From Parastagonospora avenae f. sp. tritici 18332-5 (Eukaryota; Ascomycota; Dothideomycetes; Pleosporales; Phaeosphaeriaceae): DNA of 64,000 nt. The stretch is from assembly GCA_022559985.1 (NCBI GenBank), contig JAFJTR010000051.1:124001-188000 (forward strand). Reading direction: 5' to 3'. Position 1 is the first letter of the stretch. Each line of letters begins with the position of its first letter. A program made the translations under genes and the position numbers. The notes below the pieces were generated by a model. The model did no database searches, was not told the origin of the DNA, and saw only the letters and a program-made list of their open reading frames with translations. Positions 1 through 10,617 of the stretch are shown in pieces.

Positions 1-44
1 TAAACTCCTCACATGCCGCCTCGAGCTCGCAGCACTCGTCTGCC

Positions 45-3000
45 ATGGCGCCCGGCTCGCGGACCACACGCGGCTCCACGCCCGCCGCCAGCCGCTCTGC
101 CTCCAGGCTCGCCGACGACAAGACTGCGACCCGCCCTGCGAGCAGAGACAGCCTGACGCAGAAGATGCTCAAGAAGCCCGACGACGCGATGCGGCCAAAC
201 AAGTCCGAAGAGGTCTGAAGCCCCATGCAGCCGCCCAATGGCTGAGCACAGTCGTCGCTAACACGCAGCAGCAGCTCAAGGCACTGCGGACCGAGTTTGA
301 CAGCCTGCGCTCGCATCTCACGTGCAAGATATGTGACCGCCTGCTCTACCAGCCGTACACGATATCGTGCGGACACACGTACTGCTACACGGTAAGAAGC
401 ATCACGTGCGCCGCCATCACCCATCAAGTCCCGCTAACGCCCCACAGTGTCTCTGCACGTGGTTTGCCAACAACAAGAACCGTAAGACATGCCCCGACTG
501 CCGCGTTGTCGTAAAGGACCTGCCCGCTCCAGCCTACGTCGTAAGTATGAGCGCACGTATGACCCCTGACTTAGCCTGACGGTCGTGTAGATACGGGACA
601 TGACAGGCGTCTTCATCAGCCGTGTGGAGCTGCTGCCCGTGGGCGAGACACTGGAAGACCACAGGAAGTGGCAGAAGGAAGAGGCCGATGCTGTCCAACA
701 CGACAAAGACAACACTGACGCCCGCACCGGGGGCCTGTTCAAGGGCTGCTTCAAGACACATCCGCTCCATGGACGGGGGCCCTCGCTGCAGGTGCTCCGA
801 GACCAAGAAGACGGCGTCGACCGTTGCCCCGTCTGCACGTGGGAGCTCGAAGACGGCGGCTGCCAGCAATGCGGGCTGATTTTCGACGAAGCTGGCGAGG
901 TCTCCTGGGGCGATAGCTTTACAGGCTTCAGCGACATGGACGAAATGTCCGAGCACGACACCGCCGAGCTCGACGCCGAACTCGACATGGAGGACGTCGA
1001 CTACGACTGGGAGGACTATCCCCCCGACCAAGCCTCATTCATGATGCGCCGCTTCCTGGAAGGCGGTATCCCCCCTTCAGCGGCTGCTCTGGCGCTACGA
1101 CGGCCCATGACGCACAGCGAGGCCGGCAGCAGGCGTTCCTACAGCCAGAGCATAGTGTCAGACATCTACGGCGATGAGATGGACACGGTCGAAGAAGAAG
1201 ACGAAGAGGGCGCAGGAGAAGAAGAGGACTCAGAGATGAATGACTTCATCGACGACGAGGACATCGAGGGCTCGACAAGCGGCGCCTCCTCAACTCCTGG
1301 CCCAACGGCTCAGCCACCAGCTAATCGAGCACGAGTCGCTCCAGGCAGAGCCCGCCCCATCATCGAGGACTCAGAAACGTCTTCGACCATCTCCAGTGTC
1401 GTTGAAGAAGAAGACGAGGAGGATCAGGGTCCAGTCCGTCGTGGACAGAGGAACCCCGCCCAAACACGTGTGCTCAATCGTGCGAACGGGTCCAGATCCT
1501 CCAGAGCGGCCTCCTCTTCCACATCAACTGACGTCTCGACTGACGAACTCGACGAGGACACTCAAGCTCTGCTGCGCGCTGAAGGCTGGGGAATGCTGCA
1601 ACACGAAGACGATGAGATGGATGAAGGCGACGAAGACAGTGATGGGGGTAGAACGACCGTTGGGTGGGAACCGCTTGCGAACTCAAATGACAGAAGCCGA
1701 ATGGGCGGTTCTCTAACACCTACTGCAGATCGTCCTCGGCCTAGCGCCCCGATTCGTCCTCCTTCACGAGCGGCAAATATCCACCTGATGAACGCCTCTC
1801 GTGGCCTCCGCCGAAGATCGTCTGTCCTTTCGAACTCGACAGTCCATTACGAGGATGGCGAAGCAGATGATGATGATTCCGATCAGGATGCCGACATTGC
1901 AATCGCGATGAATACCTTGCGCACTCGTCGCTCGCAAGCACAGATGCGCAACATGGCAGCATATGCGAATCCTCTTGGTCGTTTTGGCAATCGCACGCCA
2001 GTCCAAGTTGGCGCAGGACAGGATCCGGACGTCGACGATACGTCAGATACATCTCAGCCAAGTCATGGCCTCAGAGCTGCTCGTACGCAGCGTCGCGAAT
2101 ATGATCCGCGCATTAGTTGGATGTTTGCTGCCCATCAGCGAGCGCTTCAGGAACACCAAATGACAGGCGCTTTGATTGATATAGAACCCCGCGCCATCAC
2201 GCCGGTCGCTCGACCGCGTACGTCAAATAGAAATAGACCAAGTCCGGCACAAGCATATTCTCCCTTCCTTCCTCCCAGTCGTTTGCGCACTCCCCTCATG
2301 GACAACACTTCGAATCCAGGCCCAGGACTGCGCATGCCAATGTCGCCGCCCAGGCGCAACGTAATGTCACCAGCGTTGCCATCAGCAAATGGCACAGGCA
2401 ATATGAACCGAGTGGACCGACCGCCCTCGGTGGGCTCTAGTAGTACCGGATCTACTGTGTTGATGCCGGGTACATCCACGCCCAACTCTCTGTACTCGAT
2501 CGATAGTATTGCTCAGACTCAAGCTGCCGCCGTCATGGATATGATAGATCGTCCAGAAAGCCGTGTTGGTGCACGTCCGCCTTCAGCAGCTGGCCGGCGT
2601 GGTTCAGCTAACTTCTCACCGGTGTATCCGCCATTCCACAATGCCAGCATGGGTCTTCACGGCCAAGGTCCTGCTCTTCCTCCATATTCTGCGCGCGGAA
2701 ACCCTTGGGCTGCATTCGTGCAAGGCCGTGGCATTCGTAGCCGTGGCTCGCGACAGGTTCTGAGAGACCAAAACTCTACAGCAACCTTGCGACCCACTGC
2801 GTCGAGGTCAAACATGCGAGAAAGCGTCAGTCAGCCCCAGGTCGTGAGGACTCAAACGTCACGAGTCAACTTGCGTCCTCAGCCATCTCGACAAAGGCTG
2901 AACAACCAGGCTTCGACACGAACGCTGCGTGCTAGCGAACATGGTCGTCCACCACCATCGCCCGGCCAAAACACCCAAGCCGCATCCCAGCCTGTCGCCC

Positions 3001-3491
3001 GGCCCACCAGACTAGGACCAGAGGAGCGTGATACTCGCGTTCGAGAGCTCATTGAAACGAGGATTCGAGCGCTGGGACAACCAACTCCGGCCCCAGCTCC
3101 AACTAACAATCCCTTCACACGGCGTGCAGCCAACTTTGGCAACACTGCTGGCTCACAAGTCCCAACGACCGCGCAGCACACCAGGAGCAATTCGAACGAA
3201 TCCATGCAGTCAGCCAATTCTTCCGGTACAGTCAGCAACACACCATCATCGCCCGGGCTCGCTCGACGCCGCAGCAACCGGAATTTGATGTATGCCCCAC
3301 CTCCAGGCGTACTTCCGCCTTCTCAAGGAGCATATGTGACACCTTCTGTGCCCACATATAACAGCGGGGGATATCCTCGCCCAAGACAGGGCTCAATGAA
3401 TGGCGGCACCAGCAACAGCAGCACATACGAACAAGCGGTGAACACCAACGCGCGGATTACGAATCCAGTGACGACAGGACCTCTTATTTAG
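45..3491 (+). CDS. RING-finger E3 ubiquitin ligase with long disordered tail
   Basis: Likely nuclear E3 ubiquitin ligase. Exons as I read them are 45-212, 269-391, 448-540 and 591-3491 (about 1094 residues). A C3HC4 RING lies at about residues 75-117: CKIC, then CGHTYC, a CLCTWF segment completed across an intron, and CPDC. The RING follows a probable helix (QQLKALRTEFDSL). After the RING comes a zinc-ribbon-like CPVC...CQQC segment, a strongly acidic stretch, and some 700 residues of low-complexity Ser/Pro/Arg sequence. Introns at 392-447 and 541-590 have good donors and acceptors. The first intron (213-268) is doubtful: its donor is GTCTGA, and the supposed intron reads as good protein in another frame (see findings). 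The layout recalls fungal Psh1-like ligases, but that assignment is weak, so no symbol is given. Confidence 0.8.
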
Positions 3492-4101
3492 GAAGTTTCT
3501 CATCTTCCTGCCCGAAGCTCCATGTGAGCTGAGTGGTTTTCTTTTGTTTGTGTTTGGGTCATGTAATTTCCTAGCGAGCATTGCCACGATTACTGTCTTT
3601 TTAGCGGCATCAAAACTGCGTTATGGGAGGGGCTCATCAGCATTTCCTGGCGTCTTCTTCCTTTTCAGGCACTATACCACGGCATTGAGCGAGAGACTCT
3701 GGGAATTTGGGGCACATGAAGTCGGAAAGTGACAACTTGGGGGTTGCGAGGAGGACACCTTAGGCACGTAGAAATATTATGACGATGCTTTACTTGACAC
3801 AAGTTGTGCTTGCGAGATGCGTTGCGTATGAACAGGGAGATTGCAAATTTTTGTTGCTGCTATATGTGGTGTTCGCCCCACGTGCCCGCCCCACGCATAC
3901 AAGCTATGCCGTAGCAGTCCTGGAACCATTTGAACAAGAAATCGAAGACATGCAAGGCTGAAAATGGAATGCCACGGACAGACTATACTCATGTGTGGAG
4001 TACAGGCGGTGGGGTCGTTGTCATGACGCGAAGAATGCACCGAGTCCCTGACTGCAGGCAATGGTGAAGGTGGTTGTGATAAGAGGAGCATGCATCGTTC
4101 C
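3492..4101. other. intergenic, convergent 3' ends
   Basis: This 610-base gap lies between the ends of the RING-ligase gene and the eIF3j gene, which point at each other. It should hold the two 3' untranslated regions. I see no further gene. Confidence 0.6.
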
Positions 4102-5144
4102 TCACATAAAGTCGTCACTGCGCAAAAATTAGTCTCAAAGCGTAAGCCTGCAGCAGCAAGAGGACTTACTCTCCAAAGTCTTCGTCGTACGCAGCCGTAT
4201 CTGCCCTTGTGCCTACGTCTCTCGAAGCATTGAGCACCGTCTTGGTCTTCGCAGCCTTTGTCTTCTTGCCGCCCTTCTCCGCAGCCTTCTCCTCCTTCAT
4301 CTTCTCATTGCTCAGCGTGGTCAGGCCACTTGCAATCTTCTTGATCTGCTCGCTCGGCAGGTCCTTTGCAATCTGCTTGCACAACTCCTGCAGGAACAGC
4401 GAGTACTGGCCCTTCTTGGCGTTCTGGACCAGCAGCGGCGTGAGCGTCTCGCGCAGCTTGGTGAACTGGTCCTTTGTGTTTGGGTTGAAGATATGCAGCG
4501 AGGACAGGTCGATGGCCTTGGTGGGGTCGGATTCGTCGGTGATGGTGACGGCCTTGCCGGCGCGCTTGTTGGAGAGGGCGAGGTCGCCGAAGAGCTCTTC
4601 GGCCTGGGCGCGAGAGCCGTCGATTTCCTGCTGGCGGAGTCGGATGCGGCGCTCCTCCTCCGTCTCGTCTTCGTCGCTGTCGAAGTCGCCCGCTTCCCGC
4701 CGCAGCCGGTTGGCTTCCCTGTGCTCCTCGATGCGCTGTGCCTTGCTCTTCTTGTTCGCTTTGGCCTCGGCCTCCGCTTTGGCCTTTGCATCAGCCGCCT
4801 TCTTTGCCTTTTCGCGCTCGACCTCGGAGTCTTCGGCGGCGTCCCATGATTCTAGCACCTGTGTCTACAGTCAGTATGCGTGACGTTGACTTTATGCATG
4901 GCGGGGCCAAAGTTGTGCAGCGCGGGGTATGGTGGGCTGACGCACATCGCTATCGTCTTCTTCGTCGTCAAACTTGCTGCGGCGGGCAATGGGCTTGTTG
5001 ACCGGAGAGGCGGGAGGCGTGCTGTCCTCTTCCTCGTCATCTGTTGCACCCGCGTCAGCCTTCATCTCAGATGGTAAGAGTCCTGGGCGGCCATCTCGCG
5101 CGCACACCCAGAGAACATGACGTACCCCACTTTCCAGGCGCCAT
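4102..5144 (-). CDS. HCR1: eukaryotic translation initiation factor 3 subunit J
   Basis: Subunit j of eIF3, a loosely bound factor that helps 40S recruitment, mRNA-channel control and ribosome recycling in the cytoplasm. Exons are 5144-5126, 5040-4946, 4858-4170 and 4117-4102, giving 272 residues. The start MAPGKWDDEEED is typical of the family. A lysine/alanine-rich coiled coil follows, then the conserved core (FNPNTKDQFTKLRETLTPLL, residues around 160-180). The last exon is only 16 nt. Splicing from GTAAGT at 4169 to CAG at 4118 gives the C terminus FGDDDFM, matching the acidic ...DDFM tail of eIF3j; without this splice the protein stops early after FGE. The first exon codes six residues plus one base. 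Confidence 0.92.
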
Positions 5145-5582
5145 GGTTGCGCTTTGTGTCCTGAGCAAGGGGCGGTGCTCGAGGGCGTGAGGCGTGGTAG
5201 TCGAGTGTCTGTCTGCGTCTGCGCAGAATGTATGTGGTGAGAAAGAGGACTCAAAATTCCGGGCAACCCAGCGCGTCGCAGAACAATGGTTGGGCTCGGC
5301 GATCATTTAGCTCGCTTCCGGTCTCCGTAAATTTTGACTCTATTTGCTGCCCAATCATTGTCAGTTTGCCTTTCACTGTTTACTGTGATCAAACGAGAGG
5401 CCTGAATTATGTCATGATTACAACAATACTGTCTGTACAAAACAAAGCTATATACAAGAAGAACGTGCGCTTGCGCATTCAACCAGCCTCCAAATATGAC
5501 TTGCGTCCCTGATCTAGTACTCCAAATCATCCTGTTCACGCACCCAATGACAAGAATCCAAGAAGCCTTCAAGAAGAATGTA
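5145..5582. other. intergenic, eIF3j promoter and ERG12 3' end
   Basis: This 438-base gap lies upstream of eIF3j and downstream of ERG12, both on the minus strand. I recognise no gene or clear motif in it. Confidence 0.5.
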
Positions 5583-7389
5583 TTACTCTGGGACCTCCCA
5601 TGGTCGCCAAAATTTCCACCCTTCTCTCACTTCGCGGTCGTTCTTCCGCCTCGAACTTGCCACGCCCACCAGTCTTTCTATGCCTGTCACGCCTTCTGCA
5701 TTCAAGAACTTTTCCTGGTCAATCTCTTCTCCCCCCTCTTCCTCATTGCCATTATGCAAGACCGCTGGCCAGAGTATGCCAACGCCGTCGCCAGCCAATG
5801 TAGTTTCAAACTTCTCAAACCCTTCATTCTCCAACTTCACCTCGAGCGAGTCCAGAATCTTGTATTTGAGCTTCGTGCTGCTTGAAATGATCGACGCGCT
5901 GCAGTCGACTTCGGAGGATGTGTCCGAGTCCTCTGACGAGTCGTGATGTTGCGCCCCGTTGGCGTGGCCATTCGTGAGCGCAGGTGGTTGCGGCTTCAGT
6001 ATGGTGATTGCGCAGCCTCCACCACCGGCACCGGTCAGTTTGGTCCAGCCAATACCAGTGTGGTCGATGATTTCGCGAATACGTTCAAGCTTCGGATGCG
6101 ATACGCCTAGTGAGACAAGCAAACCATGGTTTATCGTTACAAGCTCACCAAGGTACTTCAACGAGGCTTGCGAGGTGGGGTCGAAGTCCGGTGAAGTGAG
6201 TAGCTTGTGTGCCGACTCTGTGACCAGGCCAATCGCGTTGAGGATGTTCTCCGTGAGAGCGGGATGCGTGGCTTTGAGGTTTGCAACCTTGGCAACCTCA
6301 GTCGCTGTGCTGCGCGACTGCCGTGTGTTGACGAGAAGAAGTGGCAGCTCCGGAAAGCTGTGTAGTGGTATGACCAGCGGCGGCTTGTCATAGTCTCGCC
6401 GTTGAAACAATACCGCCTTGCCGCCTGACGATACTGTGTTGTCTACGCCCGACGGGTTGCCATGTATACACATCTCGCCCACGAACGACCATCTGTTGAT
6501 CCGCTCAATGTTGAGTTCGCACTCCTGAGGAGGCTGGTCCTGGTGCGGTCCACTCAGCGCACGTATCTGCATCAGCATGGCAGCACTGAGGCAAACAGAT
6601 ATACTGGCACTGCTGCCGAGGCCTGCGCCAATGGGTATGGTCGAGCGTAGGGTGTAAATGCAGGGCGGCGTTTTCCGTGACGCCAGCGATAGGAACAGGT
6701 ATAGGAACGAGCAGGCCGAGGCGTGGTGTATTTTGCGAACCGATTCGGGGGCTTTAGGCGACACTTCGTCGATGAAGGGTTGTATGGCAGCCATGAGGTC
6801 GGGGTCGAGAGACGTGACGAGGTCATAGTAGTACTTCTTCTTCCCTGGCTTCGAGAAGCTGTCCCAGGGCAATTCATCAATGTCCCACGTATGCTCCATC
6901 TGTATGTCTGGGAAGCGCAGTTTGACGGTTCGATTTGACTTGGAGAGAAACGAGACATGGAGGTACGATCGTAGGGAAATGGCGGCAGCAATTGCAGCCT
7001 GCGCGTGTCAGACTTTCTTCTCGCCACTGCACGCAGCGTTCATACCTTCCCGTGTACTACGGCGTGTTCTCCATACACTATGACTTTGCCCGGCGCAGAC
7101 ACCATGAAGGGGGGCATCATGGGGGAGGACTTTTTCCTGAGAAGCGCAGGCGTGCCATTTTCGGCAGGACTGGTGGCTGTGGGCAGGTCTGAGGCGAACT
7201 GGGCGGGCATGGTGTCAATGGATGAGGGGGAGTGTTCAGGTGTCTGGGTGGCATGCGACGAGGTGGAGCGTGGATGAAGAAGGGCTACAGTACATAAAGT
7301 CAGCCGAAAGGTCCGAATGCAGGCTATCGTGCAGCTTACTTACATGGCGCGTCCCTTGTCTTTCGGCGAATGCTACCACTTGCTGCCAT
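5583..7389 (-). CDS. ERG12: mevalonate kinase
   Basis: Phosphorylates mevalonate with ATP in the early sterol/isoprenoid pathway. Exons are 7389-7344, 7284-7046 and 6998-5583, giving 566 residues. GHMP-kinase signatures are clear: APGKVIVYGEHAVVHGK near the start, the ATP-binding loop PIGAGLGSSAS at about residue 217, GNPSGVDN, and the C-terminal KLTGAGGGGCAI near residue 416. The intron at 7045-6999 falls just after HGK, as its continuation AAIAAAISLR confirms. An upstream exon starting MAASGSIRRKT joins in frame through a good intron (GTAAGT donor, GCTGAC branch, CTGTAG acceptor), so I start at 7389. Starting instead at 7210 (MPAQFASDLP) gives 526 residues. The C-terminal third contains an acidic serine-rich insert (residues 439-460) of unknown role. 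Confidence 0.93.
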
Positions 7390-8212
7390 GTAAATTGCGC
7401 CAGAAGAGGAGTCGATACAGGGGATTACGTTGGCAGCGTCGTCAGGAGGCGATCAAGGAACGCTGGGTAGATAATGTTGGGCAAGAGGTCATTATACTCT
7501 AGCGTGCACTTCCCCGGACTAGTCAAATGATTGACCTGCGCCATTCCAAGGTTACCATGCAGGAACCCTTCTCTTCCAGAAACGCCCTATCGTAGTCCTG
7601 CGGATTCTAAGACACGGCGCAACCCATTCCGTCTGCCCCCCTCTTCACCAGCGTTTGCAGCTGCGTTTGGGCGCGCATCACGCATCACGGGGCCTGAACT
7701 TTCTTTGAATGCCTGCGAAGGCATGCCGGCTGTGTCCGGCAATGCAACAATGCTTACTGCGCCCTTCATGGCCCTGGACCCTACAGGTGCCCGCCTTTTA
7801 GGACGGCTACGGCTGATGCGAGCGACCTAAGAGAGCGAAGCATATTTAAGCCGTTGCAAATCATTTGCTGGTGCTTTGCTCGGGATTACTTGTTTCTCGC
7901 CGAAGGTAGATTGTGCTGATGTCTATCTACATGTTTTCCAGCCCCCAAGCCATCTCACCCGACACTTTTGCGACGCTCGCTGCATCGAGTGCAAAAATGA
8001 CCCTATTGCGTTTCGGCGCCTCTTACAATGCTGAGTTCAGCTAACAAGCCAAGAGGACACCACGCGCTTCCGTGAACATGTGTTACAAGGGTGAAAGACT
8101 CAACGCCGCATTAACGAAGAAGATACAATAATCTGAAGAAATATGCTAATGTGAATGCCTGTGCCCAAACGCCTCGCTATATGCCATTGTATCCTGCTCT
8201 AATTCTGATGCG
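7390..8212. other. intergenic, ERG12 upstream region
   Basis: This 823-base stretch should hold the ERG12 promoter and the PXR1 3' untranslated region. Open frames here are short, lack ATG starts or show no family features. No sterol-response element was recognised with confidence. Confidence 0.5.
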
Positions 8213-9391
8213 CTACGAGGGCGTCTTGATCATGAAGATTTCCCGCATCGCCTGCGCGTCCATCGTTGCACTCTTCTTCGATCGAATCCATTTCTGTCGC
8301 ACCGAGTGCATGCCTCTAGGATTGAAAGTCAACCCAGCAGCCGACACTGTTGGCGTCGAGGTGCCCGTTGCTGGTATTAAAGCGCTGGGCGCGGTCTCAT
8401 CCTCGCTCTCGGAACTCGAGTCTTCCACATCGCCCGTGGACTTCGGGGCTTCCTTCGCAGCCTTTTTCAGGGCCTTTTTCAGCCTCTTCTCCTCTTTGCG
8501 AGCCTTCTTCTCGGCCTTCCGTCTTGCCTTGTCTGTAAGTGGTTCTGGGTCTGACGCCGGAGAGGCTACACCGGAGCTCATGGGTTCGGGATCCGAGGTG
8601 ACTGTCTTCTTGTCCTTCTTGGACTGTTTGCCATCCTTGCCCTTTTTGCCCTTCCTGTCCTTCTTTTCCTTTGATGACTCTGCGGCAATGTCCTTCTTGG
8701 CTTGATCCCGCAGATCCATACTCTTCTTCTTACGCTTCAGTTTAGGCTGCTCCTCACCCTCCACGTCCGCCTCGTCACGATTCTTGCGCTTCCTTTTCTT
8801 CTTCTTGTCATCTTCTCTTGCGCCATCGCTTTCGGGTTCAGACTTCACCTCGATCTTGACCTGAGGTTCCTTCTTGACTTCGTCGCGCGATTTGATCTTG
8901 TCGCCAACGAGGAAGCCACCACTAACGAAGTTCATCATGCCGTACTTTCGGTACACGAAGGCTCGTTTCTCAATCTCCTCTCTTCGCTCCTCTTCCTTCT
9001 TGACCTCGGCCTCCTTGCCATTCAATCTTCCGAGAATACTCTCCAGTCCAGCGAGACCAAAGTTCTCTGCGCGCTCGCTTCCGCGCTTCGCGCCTAAGCC
9101 GAGGTTGTCATCCTTCAGAAGTACCCGAATGTGTGATTGAGAGGCGACGGTATAATGCGCGGCGTGCGCGGCATCCGATGCGCCGAGCGAGTCACCGGGC
9201 TGCCATCCTTGCGATGTCAAGATGCGATGCCCGAAGCGGGAGGTGTTATTGGCCCATGTGGTGTTTTGCGGGTCGTTGGAGATCTTGGACCGGCTGTGGT
9301 AGCGTTAATTGCGCTCTTGTAACCATGTAGTCGTCATGTGCATCTGAATACTAGACAATTATACATACTTCTTTGGTGCTGCAAGTCCCAT
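8213..9391 (-). CDS. PXR1: PinX1-related G-patch protein, telomerase inhibitor and rRNA/snoRNA processing factor
   Basis: Nucleolar protein that activates a DEAH helicase during rRNA and snoRNA maturation and can inhibit telomerase. Exons are 9391-9369 and 9293-8213, giving 367 residues. The start MGLAAPKNRSKISNDPQNT and the G-patch (residues about 25-75: FGHRILTSQGWQPGDSLG, then HIRVLLKDDNLGLGA) match the PXR1 family closely. The following segment GLESILGRLNG and the FVYRKYGMMNFVSGGFLVGD block are also conserved. The middle is a long lysine/glutamate-rich tract with many KKKRKRK-type nuclear signals, as in yeast Pxr1. The C terminus returns to a conserved RGMHSVRQKWIRSKK block. The first coding exon is only 23 nt. 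The gene is divergent from the small coiled-coil gene 271 bases away. Confidence 0.92.
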
Positions 9392-9662
9392 GTTTGCGAG
9401 TATGGAAGGATGTTACTGCGCTGGCATGCGAGAAGCGGGAGTCCGCAACTCGTTGAAATTTTTGGTGGGTCTCGAACTCTTGGCGGACCCTGTGGGGAAG
9501 CCGTGCTGCACCACGAAGTCTAGCTTGCACTTTCTTCGTGAAGCTTGACGTCTACGCTCATCCAAGACGTACCGAGTCGCTCCTTGTACGGACGCACTCA
9601 GGACTTGATCTACACAAACCAGCCATACTTTGCTAATCAGAACACTTATCTCGCTAACAGCC

Positions 9663-10298
9663 ATGGCCCCGCCGCGAAGCAGTAACAAGCACAATAACGC
9701 CTCCGCCAGTAAAGGTGTCGCCCGTCAAGAGACTAGAAACCCAGAGGAGCACAATGGAATGGATGAGATAGTTGGCTCTGACGATATCTACATCTCTGAT
9801 GCCGACCACGAAGACCAAGAAGAATTGCCAGAAGAAACACAGTCAAAGTCAGCAGAGGAGCTTCTGTCAACCATGTTTGCAGGAGTAGGTTCCTGCCGCC
9901 TTGATAGAACTCCATACTACACTAACACACTTTTCAGGCACGTAAACGTCACGTAGCCAAGAAAAAGAAAGTCACCGAGACCTACAGTACCACCACAGAG
10001 ACCATCGAGACATCCATCGACACTTTGTTCGATGAGCATGAAGAGAAGTCGTGAGTAGAGCGCATGCTTACACATCCACTTCATGATGCCTCTGCTTTGG
10101 TCATGATTCTTGTACTGAAAATTGCTTAGATCTGCAGCTCACGAAGCACAACTCACGCGTCTCAAAGAACTCCTGGATCAGAAGGCCAACATCGAAGGAG
10201 CCATGGAAGCGAAATTGGAGGCTTTGAGATCAAGCTACGACGCCCACTCGCGCGATCTTGAGAGCGTACTCAGTACACGCATCAGGGAGTTAAACTGA
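9663..10298 (+). CDS. small coiled-coil protein, function unknown
   Basis: Three exons (9663-9884, 9938-10050, 10130-10298) give 167 residues. Both introns have good donors (GTAGGT, GTGAGT) and acceptors (TTTTCAG, TGCTTAG), and the frame stays open across both joins, so the gene is probably real. The N-terminal 60 residues are acidic and disordered. A basic patch (ARKRHVAKKKKV) follows, then Thr/Glu-rich sequence. The last 60 residues have regular leucines and charges (AAHEAQLTRLKELLDQKANI) typical of a coiled coil. I do not recognise the family. The basic patch could be a nuclear signal. It shares a short promoter region with divergent PXR1, which hints at, but does not show, joint control. 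Confidence 0.72.
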
Positions 10299-10617
10299 GA
10301 AAGATTGCTCAAACAGTGACAGCTGCCCGTGACCCGGAGAGATCATTGCTTATCTATCACATTCGAGGCGACTTCGGAAGGTGTAACATGCTATCGAGGA
10401 ACAGATATTACTCTAGCCAAGCTATACTACAAGTAGGAGTGCGCGGGGGATTAAAAAATTCAAAACCTTCGGTGCTTTGTTGCGCAAAAATAGATCAAAT
10501 TTCTTTCTATTCAAAAAGCAAATCAGGTATCTCGTAACTGCTAAATTCACATGGAAATGCTATCCACCTTATTAGATATCGTTAAGCGCTAAGTGTCAAA
10601 AGCCTTCATCACATGGG
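10299..10617. other. intergenic, convergent 3' ends
   Basis: This 319-base gap separates the coiled-coil gene and the palF gene, which end facing each other. It is moderately AT-rich; no gene is seen. Confidence 0.5.
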
